Below are positions 1 through 8,361 of a stretch of 64,000 nt of DNA, piece after piece. This stretch comes from Paramesorhizobium leguminum. Lineage in GTDB: Bacteria > Pseudomonadota > Alphaproteobacteria > Rhizobiales > Rhizobiaceae. The position numbers and the translations under genes are program-made. The notes beneath the pieces are model-generated. The model had not been told where the DNA came from, made no database searches, and saw only the letters and a list, made by a program, of their open reading frames with translations. Positions within the stretch are counted from its first letter, which is position 1. Every line of letters begins with the position of its first letter. The stretch covers positions 1 to 64,000 of the forward strand of contig NZ_QJTF01000008.1 in assembly GCF_003217235.1 (NCBI RefSeq), given 5' to 3'.

Positions 1-26
1 ATTCCCGGGGTGGCCATCCCGGGAAT
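1..26. repeat. Palindrome at left edge
   Basis: Perfect inverted repeat: ATTCCCGGG, 8-nt loop, CCCGGGAAT. It may be cut by the window edge. No T-run follows on either strand, so it looks like an intergenic palindromic repeat and not a terminator. Confidence 0.5.
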
Positions 27-69
27 CGCATCCAGCCTCAGCGCCAATTAAGCATGAAACAAACAGACA

Positions 70-92
70 ATTCCTGTGCTTGTCACAGGAAT
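70..92. repeat. Short palindrome (ATTCCTGTG/CACAGGAAT)
   Basis: Nine-base perfect stem with a 5-nt loop, in the gene-free stretch downstream of tig. A degenerate half copy (cttgtgtcccaggaatccat) lies near 18537, just upstream of tRNA-Leu(GAG), so this is probably a dispersed repeat. Confidence 0.4.
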
Positions 93-173
93 CCATGCCT
101 CAACGGTGAAGTTGCCGCACCCGACAAAAAAGTATCGTTCCATCCAAAAGTGAAATGCACTAACTGAGGGGTC

Positions 174-205
174 GGCAGATTCTCGGGACAAGCCCGAGGA
201 TGACG
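174..205. repeat. Single arm of the TTCTCGGGCTTGTCCCGAGAA repeat
   Basis: A lone copy, with core TCTCGGGACAAGCCCGAG, of the arm found in the paired elements at 13737-13850 and 51798-51908. The arm is itself palindromic. Bases 1-211 hold only palindromic repeats; I see no gene there. Confidence 0.6.
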
Positions 206-211
206 AGTTGC

Positions 212-244
212 AAAAAAAAGGCCGGGCAACGCCCGGCCTTTTCG
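212..244 (-). terminator. Rho-independent terminator of tig
   Basis: Read on the minus strand: GGCCGGGC, 3-nt loop, GCCCGGCC, then eight T residues. It lies about 20 bp past the tig stop codon. The plus strand also has a short T-run, so it may act in both directions. Confidence 0.85.
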
Positions 245-264
245 TATCCATCGTCAGAGAATGA

Positions 265-1698
265 TTAAGCCTCTTCGGACTTGTCCTCGTCGGTCTTCTT
301 CTTCGCAGCGGCCTTTTTCTTCGGCGCGGCCTTCTTGGCGGGCTTGGTGCCTGCTTCGTCGGCCTCGTCATCGGCCATCAGCTCTTCCTTGGTGACCTTC
401 TTGTCGGTCACCTGGATGGAGGTAAGAAGGTGATCGACCACCTTTTCCTCGAAGATCGGCGCGCGCAGATTGGCGACGGCGTCCGGGGTGCGGCGGAAGA
501 ATTCGTAGATCTGCTGCTCCTGGCCGGGATAGCGGCGGACCTGATCGTAAAGGGCGCGCTGCAACTCTTCCTCGGTCACTTCGAGGCCAGCCTTCTCGCC
601 GATCTCGGAGAGAACGAGGCCAAGACGAACGCGGCGCTCGGCGAGCTTGCGATATTCCTCGCGCGCCGCTTCCTCGGTCGTCTCTTCGTCCTCGAAGGTG
701 CGTCCGGCTTCCTGCAGATCATTGTTGATCTGCGCCCAGATGTTGTTGAACTCCGCATCGACAAGCTTCTGCGGCGCTTCGAACTGGTACTGACCGTCCA
801 GCACGTCGAGGATCTGGCGCTTCACCTTCTGGCGCGTGACGGAACCGTACTGGCTCTCGATCTGCTCGCGAATAAGCTGGCGCAGGCGATCCATCGTCTC
901 GATGCCGAGCTTCTTGGCCGTCTCGTCATTGAGCTCGAGTTCGCCGGGCTTGGCCACTTCCTTGACGGTGATGTCAAAGGTCGCTTCCTTGCCGGCCAGA
1001 TGCGCCGCGCCGTATTCGGCGGGGAACGTCACCGTAATCTGCTTCTCGTCGCCGGCCTTGGTGCCGATAAGCTGCTCTTCGAAGCCCGGAATGAACTGGC
1101 CGGAACCCAGCACCAGCGGCGCGTCCGTGTCGGTACCGCCTTCGAAAGGCTCGCCGTCGAGCTTGCCCAGATAATCGATGGTGACGCGGTCGCCATCCTC
1201 GGCCTTGCCTTCCTTCGCCTCGAACGAGCGGGTGGAAGCGGCGACGCGCTTGACCTGCTCATCAACTTCCTCGTCGGAGACATCGACAATCTCGCGCGTC
1301 ACGGCAATGCCGGAAGCGTCCTGAATTTCGATCTTCGGCAACACTTCGTAGTTCATCGAGAAGACGAAATCGGCCTTGCCGTCGAGAACCTTTTCGGCCT
1401 CTTTTTCATCTTCGGTCATGACGATTTCAGGCTGGGTCGCCGATTTCTCGTTGCGGCCGGAGAGAATCGAGCGGGGGGTGTCGCTGAGAATCTCATTGAC
1501 CACTTCGGCCATGAAGGATTTGCCATAGGTCTTGCGCAGGTGCGACACAGGCACCTTGCCGGGGCGGAACCCGTTGATGCGCGCCTTGCCGCGGGCACTT
1601 TCGAGGCGCTCGGAGAGCTTCGCTTCGAGATCCTTGGCCGGAACCACGACTTTGATCTCGCGCTTCAGCCCTTCATTGAGCGTTTCGGTAACCTGCAT
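265..1698 (-). CDS. tig: Trigger factor (ribosome-associated chaperone, prolyl isomerase)
   Basis: Trigger factor docks at the ribosomal exit tunnel and shields nascent chains; its FKBP-type domain isomerises prolyl bonds. The 477-residue protein opens with [14 protein letters not shown]. Around residue 45 it has the ribosome-binding loop (NGFRPGKVP, equivalent to the classical GFRxGKxP motif). A mid-protein FKBP domain ([17 protein letters not shown]) and an alpha-helical C-terminal region follow. The lysine/alanine-rich tail ending DKSEEA is common in alphaproteobacteria. ATG at 1698 is preferred because GAAGG lies upstream; the longer frame to 1737 would need TTG. The gene is monocistronic with its own terminator, downstream of tRNA-Leu. 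Confidence 0.97.
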   Translation of the reverse strand: MQVTETLNEGLKREIKVVVPAKDLEAKLSERLESARGKARINGFRPGKVPVSHLRKTYGKSFMAEVVNEILSDTPRSILSGRNEKSATQPEIVMTEDEKEAEKVLDGKADFVFSMNYEVLPKIEIQDASGIAVTREIVDVSDEEVDEQVKRVAASTRSFEAKEGKAEDGDRVTIDYLGKLDGEPFEGGTDTDAPLVLGSGQFIPGFEEQLIGTKAGDEKQITVTFPAEYGAAHLAGKEATFDITVKEVAKPGELELNDETAKKLGIETMDRLRQLIREQIESQYGSVTRQKVKRQILDVLDGQYQFEAPQKLVDAEFNNIWAQINNDLQEAGRTFEDEETTEEAAREEYRKLAERRVRLGLVLSEIGEKAGLEVTEEELQRALYDQVRRYPGQEQQIYEFFRRTPDAVANLRAPIFEEKVVDHLLTSIQVTDKKVTKEELMADDEADEAGTKPAKKAAPKKKAAAKKKTDEDKSEEA

Positions 1699-1842
1699 GT
1701 CCAAACCTTCACTGTCTAGCCGCACAATCTTGTCCAAAAAGCCTCAAACTTTTTGAGATCGTGCTTTCGTTGCATTGTCCCGCCGTCACCGGCCTATTAT
1801 CCAAGGCGAACGGGAGAGAAACTGTTTCTTCGTGGCCTTTGG

Positions 1843-1922
1843 TGCGGATGGAGGGACTCGAACCCCCACGGTCTCCCGCCAGAACCTAAATCTGGTGCGT
1901 CTACCAATTTCGCCACATCCGC
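1843..1922 (-). tRNA. tRNA-Leu (anticodon UAG)
   Basis: The minus strand folds as GCGGATG acceptor stem, D arm with AAATTGGTAGACGC, anticodon stem CCAGA/TCTGG around loop TTTAGGT (anticodon TAG), a short variable arm, and T arm GGTTCGAGTCC. The acceptor stem closes with CATCCGC plus discriminator A. CCA is not encoded. The unusually compact variable arm gives 80 nt, short for a leucine tRNA. It reads CUA codons. Confidence 0.93.
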
Positions 1923-1929
1923 TTCTAGA

Positions 1930-1973
1930 GCATGATCCTGAAAAGCTGTCAGACTTTTCGGACAAGATCATGC
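1930..1973. repeat. GCATGATC palindromic repeat, copy a
   Basis: GCATGATC ... GATCATGC ends flank an inner AAAAG/CTTTT pairing. It belongs to the dispersed palindrome family also seen at 4220, 28237, 28293, 28438, 40042, 40736, 42659 and 60029. It sits just upstream of tRNA-Leu(UAG). Confidence 0.75.
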
Positions 1974-2127
1974 GGCTAACCAAACCCTGGAATGACAGAA
2001 TGCCTTATCCAGCTTCTATTCCAGGCCAAACAAGCCTCCGAAAGCGCGGTCTCTATATCACCCAATTTTCACGGTTCAAAGGAAAAAAGCCGTTGATTTT
2101 GGTAGGGAATGGGCATTCACCCAACAA

Positions 2128-2697
2128 TCAATAGAGCGGCTCCCGGTAAAGAGGTTGCCCGTTCTCCCGCAGCGCCTTTATCTGAGACGCACCAGAGGGG
2201 GAAACGGCGACAACCGCCTGAATATTCCGCTGCCTTTGCGCTTCATCGATTCTCGCGCCTTCGCCTTCGGGGATGTAATATCGCTCGATTCCGTAATTAA
2301 CGCTGACAAGCGCACCCGGTTGCGTCGGCACGGGAAAGCGTGTCTGCCCCTTGAGCACAACCTCATCCGGAGCAATATCGCCGATAGGCTGGAACGAGGC
2401 GCGGGAGAGCTGCCAATTCCCATCCGCTCCCGGTTTCATCGCCACATATATATCCGCATGGTCACTATCCGGCGTGCCGGTGATCTGCGAGCGAGGGATC
2501 GAGGAAATGGCATAGCCGAGGATGACATAATCGCCCCGCATCAGGTCGCGCGGGTCCACCGGCTGGGTTAGAAGCACGATGTCCTTGCCATCGCGCAGGA
2601 TCGAAGCGCGGTTTTCAATCGCCGCATAGAGGATGCCGGACTGGAAAAGAGCGGCGAGCGCCGCCATGCCGAATAGCCAATGCTTGTTATTTTTCAT
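2128..2697 (-). CDS. GDYXXLXY domain membrane-anchored protein
   Basis: 189 residues. An N-terminal hydrophobic segment (about residues 7-26) serves as signal or anchor, followed by an extracytoplasmic domain. The motif GDYVILGY near residue 55 matches the signature that names the GDYXXLXY family. The function of this family is unknown. The start codon overlaps the stop of the upstream DUF2157 gene in an ATGA, so the two are translationally coupled. This pairing recurs in other bacteria and suggests the two act together at the membrane, which is inference from context only. The C-terminus ends in a PLYREPLY repeat. Confidence 0.85.
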   Translation of the reverse strand: MKNNKHWLFGMAALAALFQSGILYAAIENRASILRDGKDIVLLTQPVDPRDLMRGDYVILGYAISSIPRSQITGTPDSDHADIYVAMKPGADGNWQLSRASFQPIGDIAPDEVVLKGQTRFPVPTQPGALVSVNYGIERYYIPEGEGARIDEAQRQRNIQAVVAVSPSGASQIKALRENGQPLYREPLY

Positions 2698-3809
2698 GAG
2701 TTTATCTCCGCCTTCGGCGAATTTTCATGAAGGCGGCGCTCCATGCGCGCCACGAACACCGCCAGCAGCAGCAGTAATATGCCGGCGGTCAGGAAAAATC
2801 CCGATGTTCCAACCAAGGTCCCGACGGTGACGAAGGCGAGGTAAAGCACCTCCAGCGAGAATGTGGCATAGGCGATCCAGCGAACGGACGCATTCCTGCG
2901 TCCCGCCAGCATCAGCGCGCCGATCGAGACCCCCAGGATGAGGATGCCGAACATCACCTGCCCGTTGGCATCCTGGGCAATATCCTCGAACTGCTCCATT
3001 GCCAGCGCAATGAGGGCGGCGGCGAGGCCATAGCTGCCCAGCGCAGGGCCGTAATTCCCAAAGCGGGCGAAAAGACCGGAACGGAGGTTTTGGATCAGAA
3101 ACAAGCAGAGACCGATACCGATAGCGACCCAAGCCACCGCAGGCGAATCGAGATCGAAATAGGCGACGAGAAAATAAGCAATGAGGAACAGCGCCACGAG
3201 ATGCGCCGTGGCGCGGCTTTTCGTGCACCAGGCAAGCCCCGCCCCGAATGTCGCCAGAAGCGGTGCAACCCATAGATAATGCTTGTCGGGATAAAAGCCA
3301 TCTCCGACGAATGAAAAGAGGTAGAAGATGGCCACGCACATGCTTGTCGCCGCCAGCGCTTGCGACCGCAACAGCGCCGCGGACACCATTACCGCGCCCG
3401 TCCAGATCAATGCGGACGATGCCGTATCGCCGGAGAGGTGATACATCTGCCCGACAAGCGCTATGCCTGCACCGAATGCGAGAGCGCCAAAGATATAGAG
3501 TGCAGGCGCGAATATCCGGTCGCCTTGCGCCTGCCGCCATGCGCCGCCGAGATAACCGGCCCAGATGGCAACGAAGATCAGCCCGACACGCAGCAAGCGC
3601 GGCATCACATCCCAATTGGCGGCAACAAGCGTAATGATTGCTGCACCAAGCAGAAGAGCACCGAGAACGGCGAGCGCGTTGCCGAGACCGAAACCACGGC
3701 CGCGCGTGTCGTCGAGATCGGAAACGAGCGCCTGAGCCGTTTTGCCGTCTATCAAGCCTTTTTCTTGCCAGCGGGCGATTTGCGCCCGGGTGGAATAGGG
3801 AAATGCCAC
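2694..3809 (-). CDS. DUF2157 multi-pass membrane protein
   Basis: 371 residues. A short cytoplasmic N-terminal helix region (RAQIARWQEKGLID, typical of DUF2157) is followed by about ten hydrophobic segments ending in a positively charged tail. The molecular function is not established. GTG at 3809 is chosen because AGGAG lies 6 nt upstream; the open frame extends to 3911 but those residues lack family character. It is the first gene of a two-gene operon with the GDYXXLXY gene, with a 4-bp overlap. The region 3810-4057 upstream carries no further gene and should hold the divergent promoters. Confidence 0.88.
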   Translation of the reverse strand: MAFPYSTRAQIARWQEKGLIDGKTAQALVSDLDDTRGRGFGLGNALAVLGALLLGAAIITLVAANWDVMPRLLRVGLIFVAIWAGYLGGAWRQAQGDRIFAPALYIFGALAFGAGIALVGQMYHLSGDTASSALIWTGAVMVSAALLRSQALAATSMCVAIFYLFSFVGDGFYPDKHYLWVAPLLATFGAGLAWCTKSRATAHLVALFLIAYFLVAYFDLDSPAVAWVAIGIGLCLFLIQNLRSGLFARFGNYGPALGSYGLAAALIALAMEQFEDIAQDANGQVMFGILILGVSIGALMLAGRRNASVRWIAYATFSLEVLYLAFVTVGTLVGTSGFFLTAGILLLLLAVFVARMERRLHENSPKAEINS

Positions 3810-4057
3810 GCTGAACTCCTGATTCGTGCCGGCGCAAAGCCGGCGCAGCTTATCGCAGTATTGCGCCGGTAAGAACCGCAAGAATCGGACAGGTTCCCTA
3901 CCTTGTGTCATTCGTGCGTCACGATGATTAAAATCGATTAATGTCGCGTTGCAGCATTCGCAGGTCAGCTATGCATTCTTGAGCCTCCAAGTAGAGGCGC
4001 ATCCAGGCTATATCAAACTCAACAAATCCCGATGAGAAATAAAATAGAGGCCTGAAA

Positions 4058-4204
4058 ATGAAACTGCTTCGTTCTTACAACAACTGGCGCCGTTACCGCG
4101 AAACCATTGGCGAACTGAACCGCCTGTCGAACCGCGAACTGACCGATCTTGGCATTTCCCGCGCCGACATTCCGCACGTCGCCCGCCATTCGAGCGCTCG
4201 CTAA
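4058..4204 (+). CDS. DUF1127 small arginine-rich protein
   Basis: A 48-residue protein starting MKLLRSYNNWRRYRETI and containing ELNRLSNRELTDLGIS, the diagnostic DUF1127 (YjiS-like) core. AGAGG lies 7 nt upstream of the ATG. In Rhodobacter sphaeroides a DUF1127 protein (CcaF1) binds RNA and affects maturation of small RNAs encoded directly downstream of it. Here too the gene is followed by hairpins bearing the same CCTCCTCCC loop. A role in RNA metabolism or stress adaptation is therefore plausible but inferred. The many charged residues (six arginines in the first twenty) fit RNA contact. Confidence 0.9.
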   Translation: MKLLRSYNNWRRYRETIGELNRLSNRELTDLGISRADIPHVARHSSAR

Positions 4205-4219
4205 ATAGTTTCGTTTTGC

Positions 4220-4257
4220 GCATGATCTTATCCGGAAAATCTTTTTCGGGATCATGC
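4220..4257. repeat. GCATGATC palindromic repeat, copy b
   Basis: GCATGATCTTATCCGG pairs with TTCGGGATCATGC. This is a compact copy of the dispersed repeat, sitting exactly between the DUF1127 stop codon and the first CCTCCTCCC hairpin. In a transcript it could separate the mRNA from the small RNAs. Confidence 0.75.
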
Positions 4258-4261
4258 TTCG

Positions 4262-4384
4262 GAATATCGCAAGGGCTTACCTCCTCCCAAGCTTGAGCGA
4301 TCGAAGGCTGGCTACCTCCTCCCAGTCAGCCCTTCCAAAACGACACCCGCCGCACCTCCTCCCGCGGCGGGTGTTGTTTTTTGT
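4262..4384 (+). ncRNA. Cuckoo/CcsR-like small RNA array (three CCTCCTCCC hairpins)
   Basis: Three successive hairpins each present the identical loop ACCTCCTCCC. Hairpin A is 4266-4301 (stems ATCGC/GCGAT and GGGCTT/AAGCTT). Hairpin B is 4303-4335 (GAAGG-CTGGCT against AGTCAGCCCTTC). Hairpin C is 4343-4374 (perfect 11-bp ACACCCGCCGC/GCGGCGGGTGT) and ends in a T-run. The CCUCC loop is complementary to Shine-Dalgarno sequence. The arrangement downstream of a DUF1127 gene matches the CcsR/Cuckoo small RNAs of alphaproteobacteria. Family assignment is from motif, structure and context; expression is not known. Confidence 0.8.
4343..4382 (+). terminator. Terminator closing the small RNA array
   Basis: Hairpin C has an 11-bp perfect GC-rich stem and a 10-nt loop followed by TGTTTTTT. 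It looks like an intrinsic terminator that is also the third CCTCCTCCC hairpin, ending transcription about 80 bp before trmFO. Confidence 0.85.
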
Positions 4385-4460
4385 GCCTTCATGCGTCATG
4401 ACAGCCGAAACTATACAAGCGGAAACTGGTTTCCCCTCGGCGCAAGAGAGCCTGAAGCAA

Positions 4461-5876
4461 ATGCCCAATTCAAAACAGCCCATTCACGTCATCGGCGGCG
4501 GTCTTGCCGGTTCGGAAGCCGCATGGCAGATAGCGGAGGCTGGAATCCCGGTTGTCCTGCATGAGATGCGGCCTGTTCGTGGCACGGATGCGCACAAGAC
4601 GGATGGATTGGCCGAACTTGTTTGCTCCAATTCGTTCCGCTCGGACGATGCGGAGACGAACGCCGTCGGCGTACTCCATGCGGAGATGCGGCTGGCCGGA
4701 TCGCTGATCATGACGAGCGCCGACGCGCATCAGGTTCCCGCCGGCGGCGCGCTGGCTGTTGACCGGGACGGTTTCTCCCAAGGCGTCACCGCAAAGCTCG
4801 AAGCCCACCCGCTGATCACCATCGAGCGCGGGGAAATTACCGGCCTCCCCCCTGAAGATTGGGGGCATACCATCATCGCGACGGGTCCCCTCACCGCCCC
4901 GGCCTTGGCCGAATCCATACGGGCCGAGACAGGCGCCGATGCGCTCGCCTTCTTTGACGCCATTGCGCCGATCGTCCATTTCGATAGCATCGACATGGAC
5001 GTCTGCTGGTTCCAGTCGCGCTATGACAAGGTAGGACCGGGCGGCACAGGCAAGGATTACATCAATTGCCCGATGACGAGGGAACAGTACGAAGCCTTCG
5101 TCCAGGCGCTCATCGATGGCGAGAAGACCGAATTCAAGGAATGGGAAGGCACGCCCTATTTCGACGGCTGCCTGCCGATCGAGGTGATGGCGGAGCGCGG
5201 ACCTGAGACGCTGCGCCATGGACCGATGAAGCCGATGGGACTGACCAATGCCCATAATCCTGATGTAAAGGCCTATGCCGTGGTGCAGCTTCGCCAGGAC
5301 AATGCGCTGGGCACCCTCTACAACATGGTCGGTTTCCAGACGAAGCTGAAATATGGCGCGCAGACTGCGATCTTCCGGCTTATCCCCGGCTTGGAGAATG
5401 CGGAGTTTGCCCGGCTCGGCGGACTGCATCGCAACACCTATCTCAACTCGCCGGTGCTGCTCGACGGTTCGCTGCGGCTGAAATCGCGGCCGGGTGTGCG
5501 CTTCGCAGGGCAGATCACCGGCTGCGAGGGCTATGTGGAATCATCGGCCATCGGCCTGCTCGCCGGACGCTTCGCCATCGCCGAATATCGCGGCCAAGAG
5601 CCGTCGCTGCCGCCGGTGACGACAGCCTTCGGCGCGCTGCTCGGTCATATCACCGGCGGTCATATCGTTTCGGACGACGAGCCGGGCAAGCGCTCATTTC
5701 AGCCGATGAACGTCAATTTCGGCCTGTTCCCGCCGATCGAGACGCCGAAGGCGGAAGGCAAGCGCCTGCGCGGCAAGGAAAAGACCAATGCCAAGAAGCG
5801 CGCGCTCAGCGCCCGCGCGCTGGCAGATTGCCGGATGTGGCTGGGGTTGCCGGAAGAAGCGGTTGCGGCGGAGTAG
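4461..5876 (+). CDS. trmFO: Methylenetetrahydrofolate-tRNA (uracil-54) methyltransferase
   Basis: TrmFO makes ribothymidine at position 54 of tRNA using 5,10-methylenetetrahydrofolate and FAD. The 471-residue protein has an N-terminal FAD-binding [10 protein letters not shown] motif at residues 12-21, the family stretch [11 protein letters not shown], the central DYINCPM segment with a conserved cysteine, and LGHITGGH near the C-terminus. I chose ATG 4461 because the family signature begins there; the open frame reaches 4254, but those residues overlap the small RNA hairpins. No strong Shine-Dalgarno is visible, and ATG 4398 is an alternative. A perfect terminator follows the gene. Confidence 0.96.
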   Translation: MPNSKQPIHVIGGGLAGSEAAWQIAEAGIPVVLHEMRPVRGTDAHKTDGLAELVCSNSFRSDDAETNAVGVLHAEMRLAGSLIMTSADAHQVPAGGALAVDRDGFSQGVTAKLEAHPLITIERGEITGLPPEDWGHTIIATGPLTAPALAESIRAETGADALAFFDAIAPIVHFDSIDMDVCWFQSRYDKVGPGGTGKDYINCPMTREQYEAFVQALIDGEKTEFKEWEGTPYFDGCLPIEVMAERGPETLRHGPMKPMGLTNAHNPDVKAYAVVQLRQDNALGTLYNMVGFQTKLKYGAQTAIFRLIPGLENAEFARLGGLHRNTYLNSPVLLDGSLRLKSRPGVRFAGQITGCEGYVESSAIGLLAGRFAIAEYRGQEPSLPPVTTAFGALLGHITGGHIVSDDEPGKRSFQPMNVNFGLFPPIETPKAEGKRLRGKEKTNAKKRALSARALADCRMWLGLPEEAVAAE

Positions 5877-5893
5877 AGAATTTCCGGCAGCTT

Positions 5894-5934
5894 GGGGAAC
5901 GGTTCCTGTTGCCAGGAACCGTTCCCCAGTTTTA
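5894..5934 (+). terminator. Terminator of trmFO
   Basis: A perfect 15-bp stem, GGGGAACGGTTCCTG/CAGGAACCGTTCCCC, with a TTGC loop, followed by AGTTTTA. It lies 18 bp after the trmFO stop. Confidence 0.88.
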
Positions 5935-5984
5935 TTCGCGTCGCACTTCATGCGAAGCCAGGTGGCTGCCACTTGGCTGTCTAC

Positions 5985-7106
5985 CTAGCAGTTCTCTTTT
6001 GTGCATGGCGCTGACACGCCCGCCCGTTCAGTGAATTCAATGTAAGGGTAGCGATTGATGTTGGGCCTGGAATATGAACTGACGCCATAAGGCACAACAG
6101 TGCACTGCCCCAATGTCAGATTGTTGCTCTCAGCGGTAATTCCCCAGCGAACGCATTTAGGCGGAGCAGTTTTGTAATTGCTGTAGGCCGCCTCCTGCCT
6201 CACGGTCAAAGACGATCCCGGATTAAAAATAGCCTTTGAGGCATCCCCTTCACCAAAAACGTTGAATTCCGACCAGTTCCAGATGGTGGAGATATCGAGA
6301 ACATCGGCATTTTTCGAGAATCCATACATTGTCCCCTTATATTCCAGCTTGATCCCGTCCAGGCCGTTCTGGCCTGCGTATGCCGATAGCTTCACATTTT
6401 GAAGCTCTGTGGGTAGTATTGCAGGTAAAAAGGCCCCGTCTCCATCCATCACACAGGTAGTAGCATCATACTGATCCCAGGGAAATGGGCACTCACCATC
6501 ATACCCAAACATCCAATATTCTATAAATAATCCTCCAGGGGGAAATCCACCGGGGAGACCTGAATAGTAAGCTGGATCGTAAGCAAATTGTTGCCAAACA
6601 TAGCAGTTTGAATAGCTACCACAGGCGTTGGTGTGCCCTGTATTGGTACTGAGCTGCAGGGTATAATTGTTCTTGCCGAAAACGTCATCATATTCGTCGG
6701 TCACCCCCTTGACGAGGGGAAAAGAGCCGGTCGCTCGCGAGATCAACCCCGGGGCCTGCAGGATCCAGTCGTCGAGATCGCCTGCACGAGCATTGACGTC
6801 GGGAGTTCGTGAAACTTCTTTTCCATGCTTCGGCGGCTTTCTGTGACGAGATGGCGCTGTGCCACAAGGCACCTCTTCCCACGCTGTGTTGGGATAGCTC
6901 ACCTGGAAGCAGCCAGCCGCGGGAGGGTGGATATCCGTCATCTGCACGCTCCAGTCCTCCTGCGACAAATTGGCGCCAGCGGCTTGTCCCTTCGCTTGTG
7001 AAGAATGGTTCACAGGCTTCTGAGACGATGCAAGCGGGTCCGCGGATATCGCTGGAAAACTCATGACGCTGACCAGACCGGCCAGCATGATCGATTTTAC
7101 ACGCAT
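5985..7106 (-). CDS. Secreted protein of unknown function, paralog 1
   Basis: 373 residues with a clear Sec signal peptide (MRVKSIMLAGLVSVMSFPAISA) and no further membrane segment, so probably periplasmic or exported. Its body aligns with the next gene: CF..SYP.TAWE.V.C near residue 67, a YTLQLSTNT strand, CYVWQQFAYD, CPFPWDQYDATTC, and SIWNWSEFNVFGE. The paired cysteines suggest disulfides. I recall similar uncharacterised secreted proteins in other proteobacteria but know no function. GGAG lies upstream of the ATG. Base composition is more AT-rich than the flanking core genes, which hints at horizontal acquisition. Confidence 0.8.
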   Translation of the reverse strand: MRVKSIMLAGLVSVMSFPAISADPLASSQKPVNHSSQAKGQAAGANLSQEDWSVQMTDIHPPAAGCFQVSYPNTAWEEVPCGTAPSRHRKPPKHGKEVSRTPDVNARAGDLDDWILQAPGLISRATGSFPLVKGVTDEYDDVFGKNNYTLQLSTNTGHTNACGSYSNCYVWQQFAYDPAYYSGLPGGFPPGGLFIEYWMFGYDGECPFPWDQYDATTCVMDGDGAFLPAILPTELQNVKLSAYAGQNGLDGIKLEYKGTMYGFSKNADVLDISTIWNWSEFNVFGEGDASKAIFNPGSSLTVRQEAAYSNYKTAPPKCVRWGITAESNNLTLGQCTVVPYGVSSYSRPNINRYPYIEFTERAGVSAPCTKENC

Positions 7107-7250
7107 TATAATTTCTCCAATGAAATGACTTTAAAGTGGAATTGTACAAAATATTTCAATTTATGATTGCACAAGATGTCTGCCGCCGGTGGCGGCGGCA
7201 GAGTAATCGCTGCTGTGCTGTCCATCTATCTTATGGACTGGATCGATGGG

Positions 7251-8240
7251 CTATAGGACCGATTCCGAGAATTCGATGTAAGGATTGGCATAAGGATTGG
7301 ATTGAGTTTCCGCGGGCACGACAGTGCATGAGGGGCTTAATGTCATATTATTGGTTTGGCCGATATTTCCACCACGAACGCAAGTCGGAGCAACAGTTTG
7401 GTCGCTTGGATATTGCGCGCCCAGCCTGACATCCAAATAAGATCCCTTGGTAAATTTTATCTCCTCGGAATAAAGCTCTCCAAAAACATTGAATTCCGCC
7501 CAGTTCCAGATAGAGGCCATATCGGGGATATTCGGAGCAGCCGAGTTGACATACATTCTTCCATTATATTCTATTGTAACTCCGTCCTCTCCCATTATTC
7601 CTAGAAAAGCCGACATTTTTATATTCGTAATCTCGCGAACAGAAATTGTTGGAACTTTAGATGGCCTAGTGCTCTTCATGCAATCACCACCGTATTGATT
7701 CCACCCAGCTGGGCACGGCTTATTGTAATTGAACAACCAGGACTGCACATACAAGGCCCCATCTCCAGTTAACGCTCCTAAACCTGAATCATATACAAAT
7801 AGCTGCCAAGCAACACAGTCTTTATTGTCTTTCTTGTCGCCGCAAAGTGTTGAGTATGCCATATTTGTATTAAGCTGCAGGGAATAATAGGGGTCGCTAT
7901 CGGGCGCTAACCCCACTTCTCCACGAGGAAATTCGCCCACCGCAATCTTGATTGGCTCCGGGGCTTGCAAGCTCCAATCGTTGCTACCGCCAACAACTTT
8001 CGTTTGCGGGCGCTTGGATGGCAACGGTTTTTGGGATGGCTCCGCGCAAGTAACCTGCTCCCAAGCCGTGCTGGGATAGCTTGCTTCAAAGCAGCCTGCC
8101 TCAGGCGGCGGAGTCGCTCTCAATGTTTGGCGCCAGGCATCCTTCGGATCGCCTTCCGAAGATGCAAGCGGTTCCGCGGATATTGCTGGAAAGCTCATGA
8201 CGCTGACCAGGCCGGCCAGCATGATCGATTTTACACGCAT
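7251..8240 (-). CDS. Secreted protein of unknown function, paralog 2
   Basis: 329 residues with the same 22-residue signal peptide as the gene at 5985-7106, letter for letter. The first ~80 bp of the two genes differ at only four positions, although the mature proteins are strongly diverged. Shared landmarks are CFEASYPSTAWEQV, YSLQLNTN, CVAWQLFVYD, CPAGWNQY and IWNWAEFNVFGE. The start is ATG 8240 with GGGGAA upstream; the open frame reaches 8441 without support. Gene duplication with retention of the secretion signal is the simplest reading. The function is unknown; a hydrolase or binding protein cannot be distinguished from the sequence. Confidence 0.8.
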   Translation of the reverse strand: MRVKSIMLAGLVSVMSFPAISAEPLASSEGDPKDAWRQTLRATPPPEAGCFEASYPSTAWEQVTCAEPSQKPLPSKRPQTKVVGGSNDWSLQAPEPIKIAVGEFPRGEVGLAPDSDPYYSLQLNTNMAYSTLCGDKKDNKDCVAWQLFVYDSGLGALTGDGALYVQSWLFNYNKPCPAGWNQYGGDCMKSTRPSKVPTISVREITNIKMSAFLGIMGEDGVTIEYNGRMYVNSAAPNIPDMASIWNWAEFNVFGELYSEEIKFTKGSYLDVRLGAQYPSDQTVAPTCVRGGNIGQTNNMTLSPSCTVVPAETQSNPYANPYIEFSESVL

Positions 8241-8361
8241 TATAATTCCCCATATATATAAAGTTGAATACAACTTGTAAATGCAATGTATGATTGCAAC
8301 CAAAATTACCAGAATGAAACTCAATCCGCAAATTATATCTGCGGTGGTATTTACTAATGCA

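Noticed and set aside
430-1719. 429-codon plus-strand open frame opposite tig
   Set aside because: It mirrors tig in the antisense frame, as GC-rich genes often do. No recognisable domain or ribosome-binding site.
4254-4460. Extended trmFO start at 4254 or 4398
   Set aside because: 4254 starts inside the small RNA array, and the conserved N-terminus begins at 4461; 4398 has no Shine-Dalgarno.
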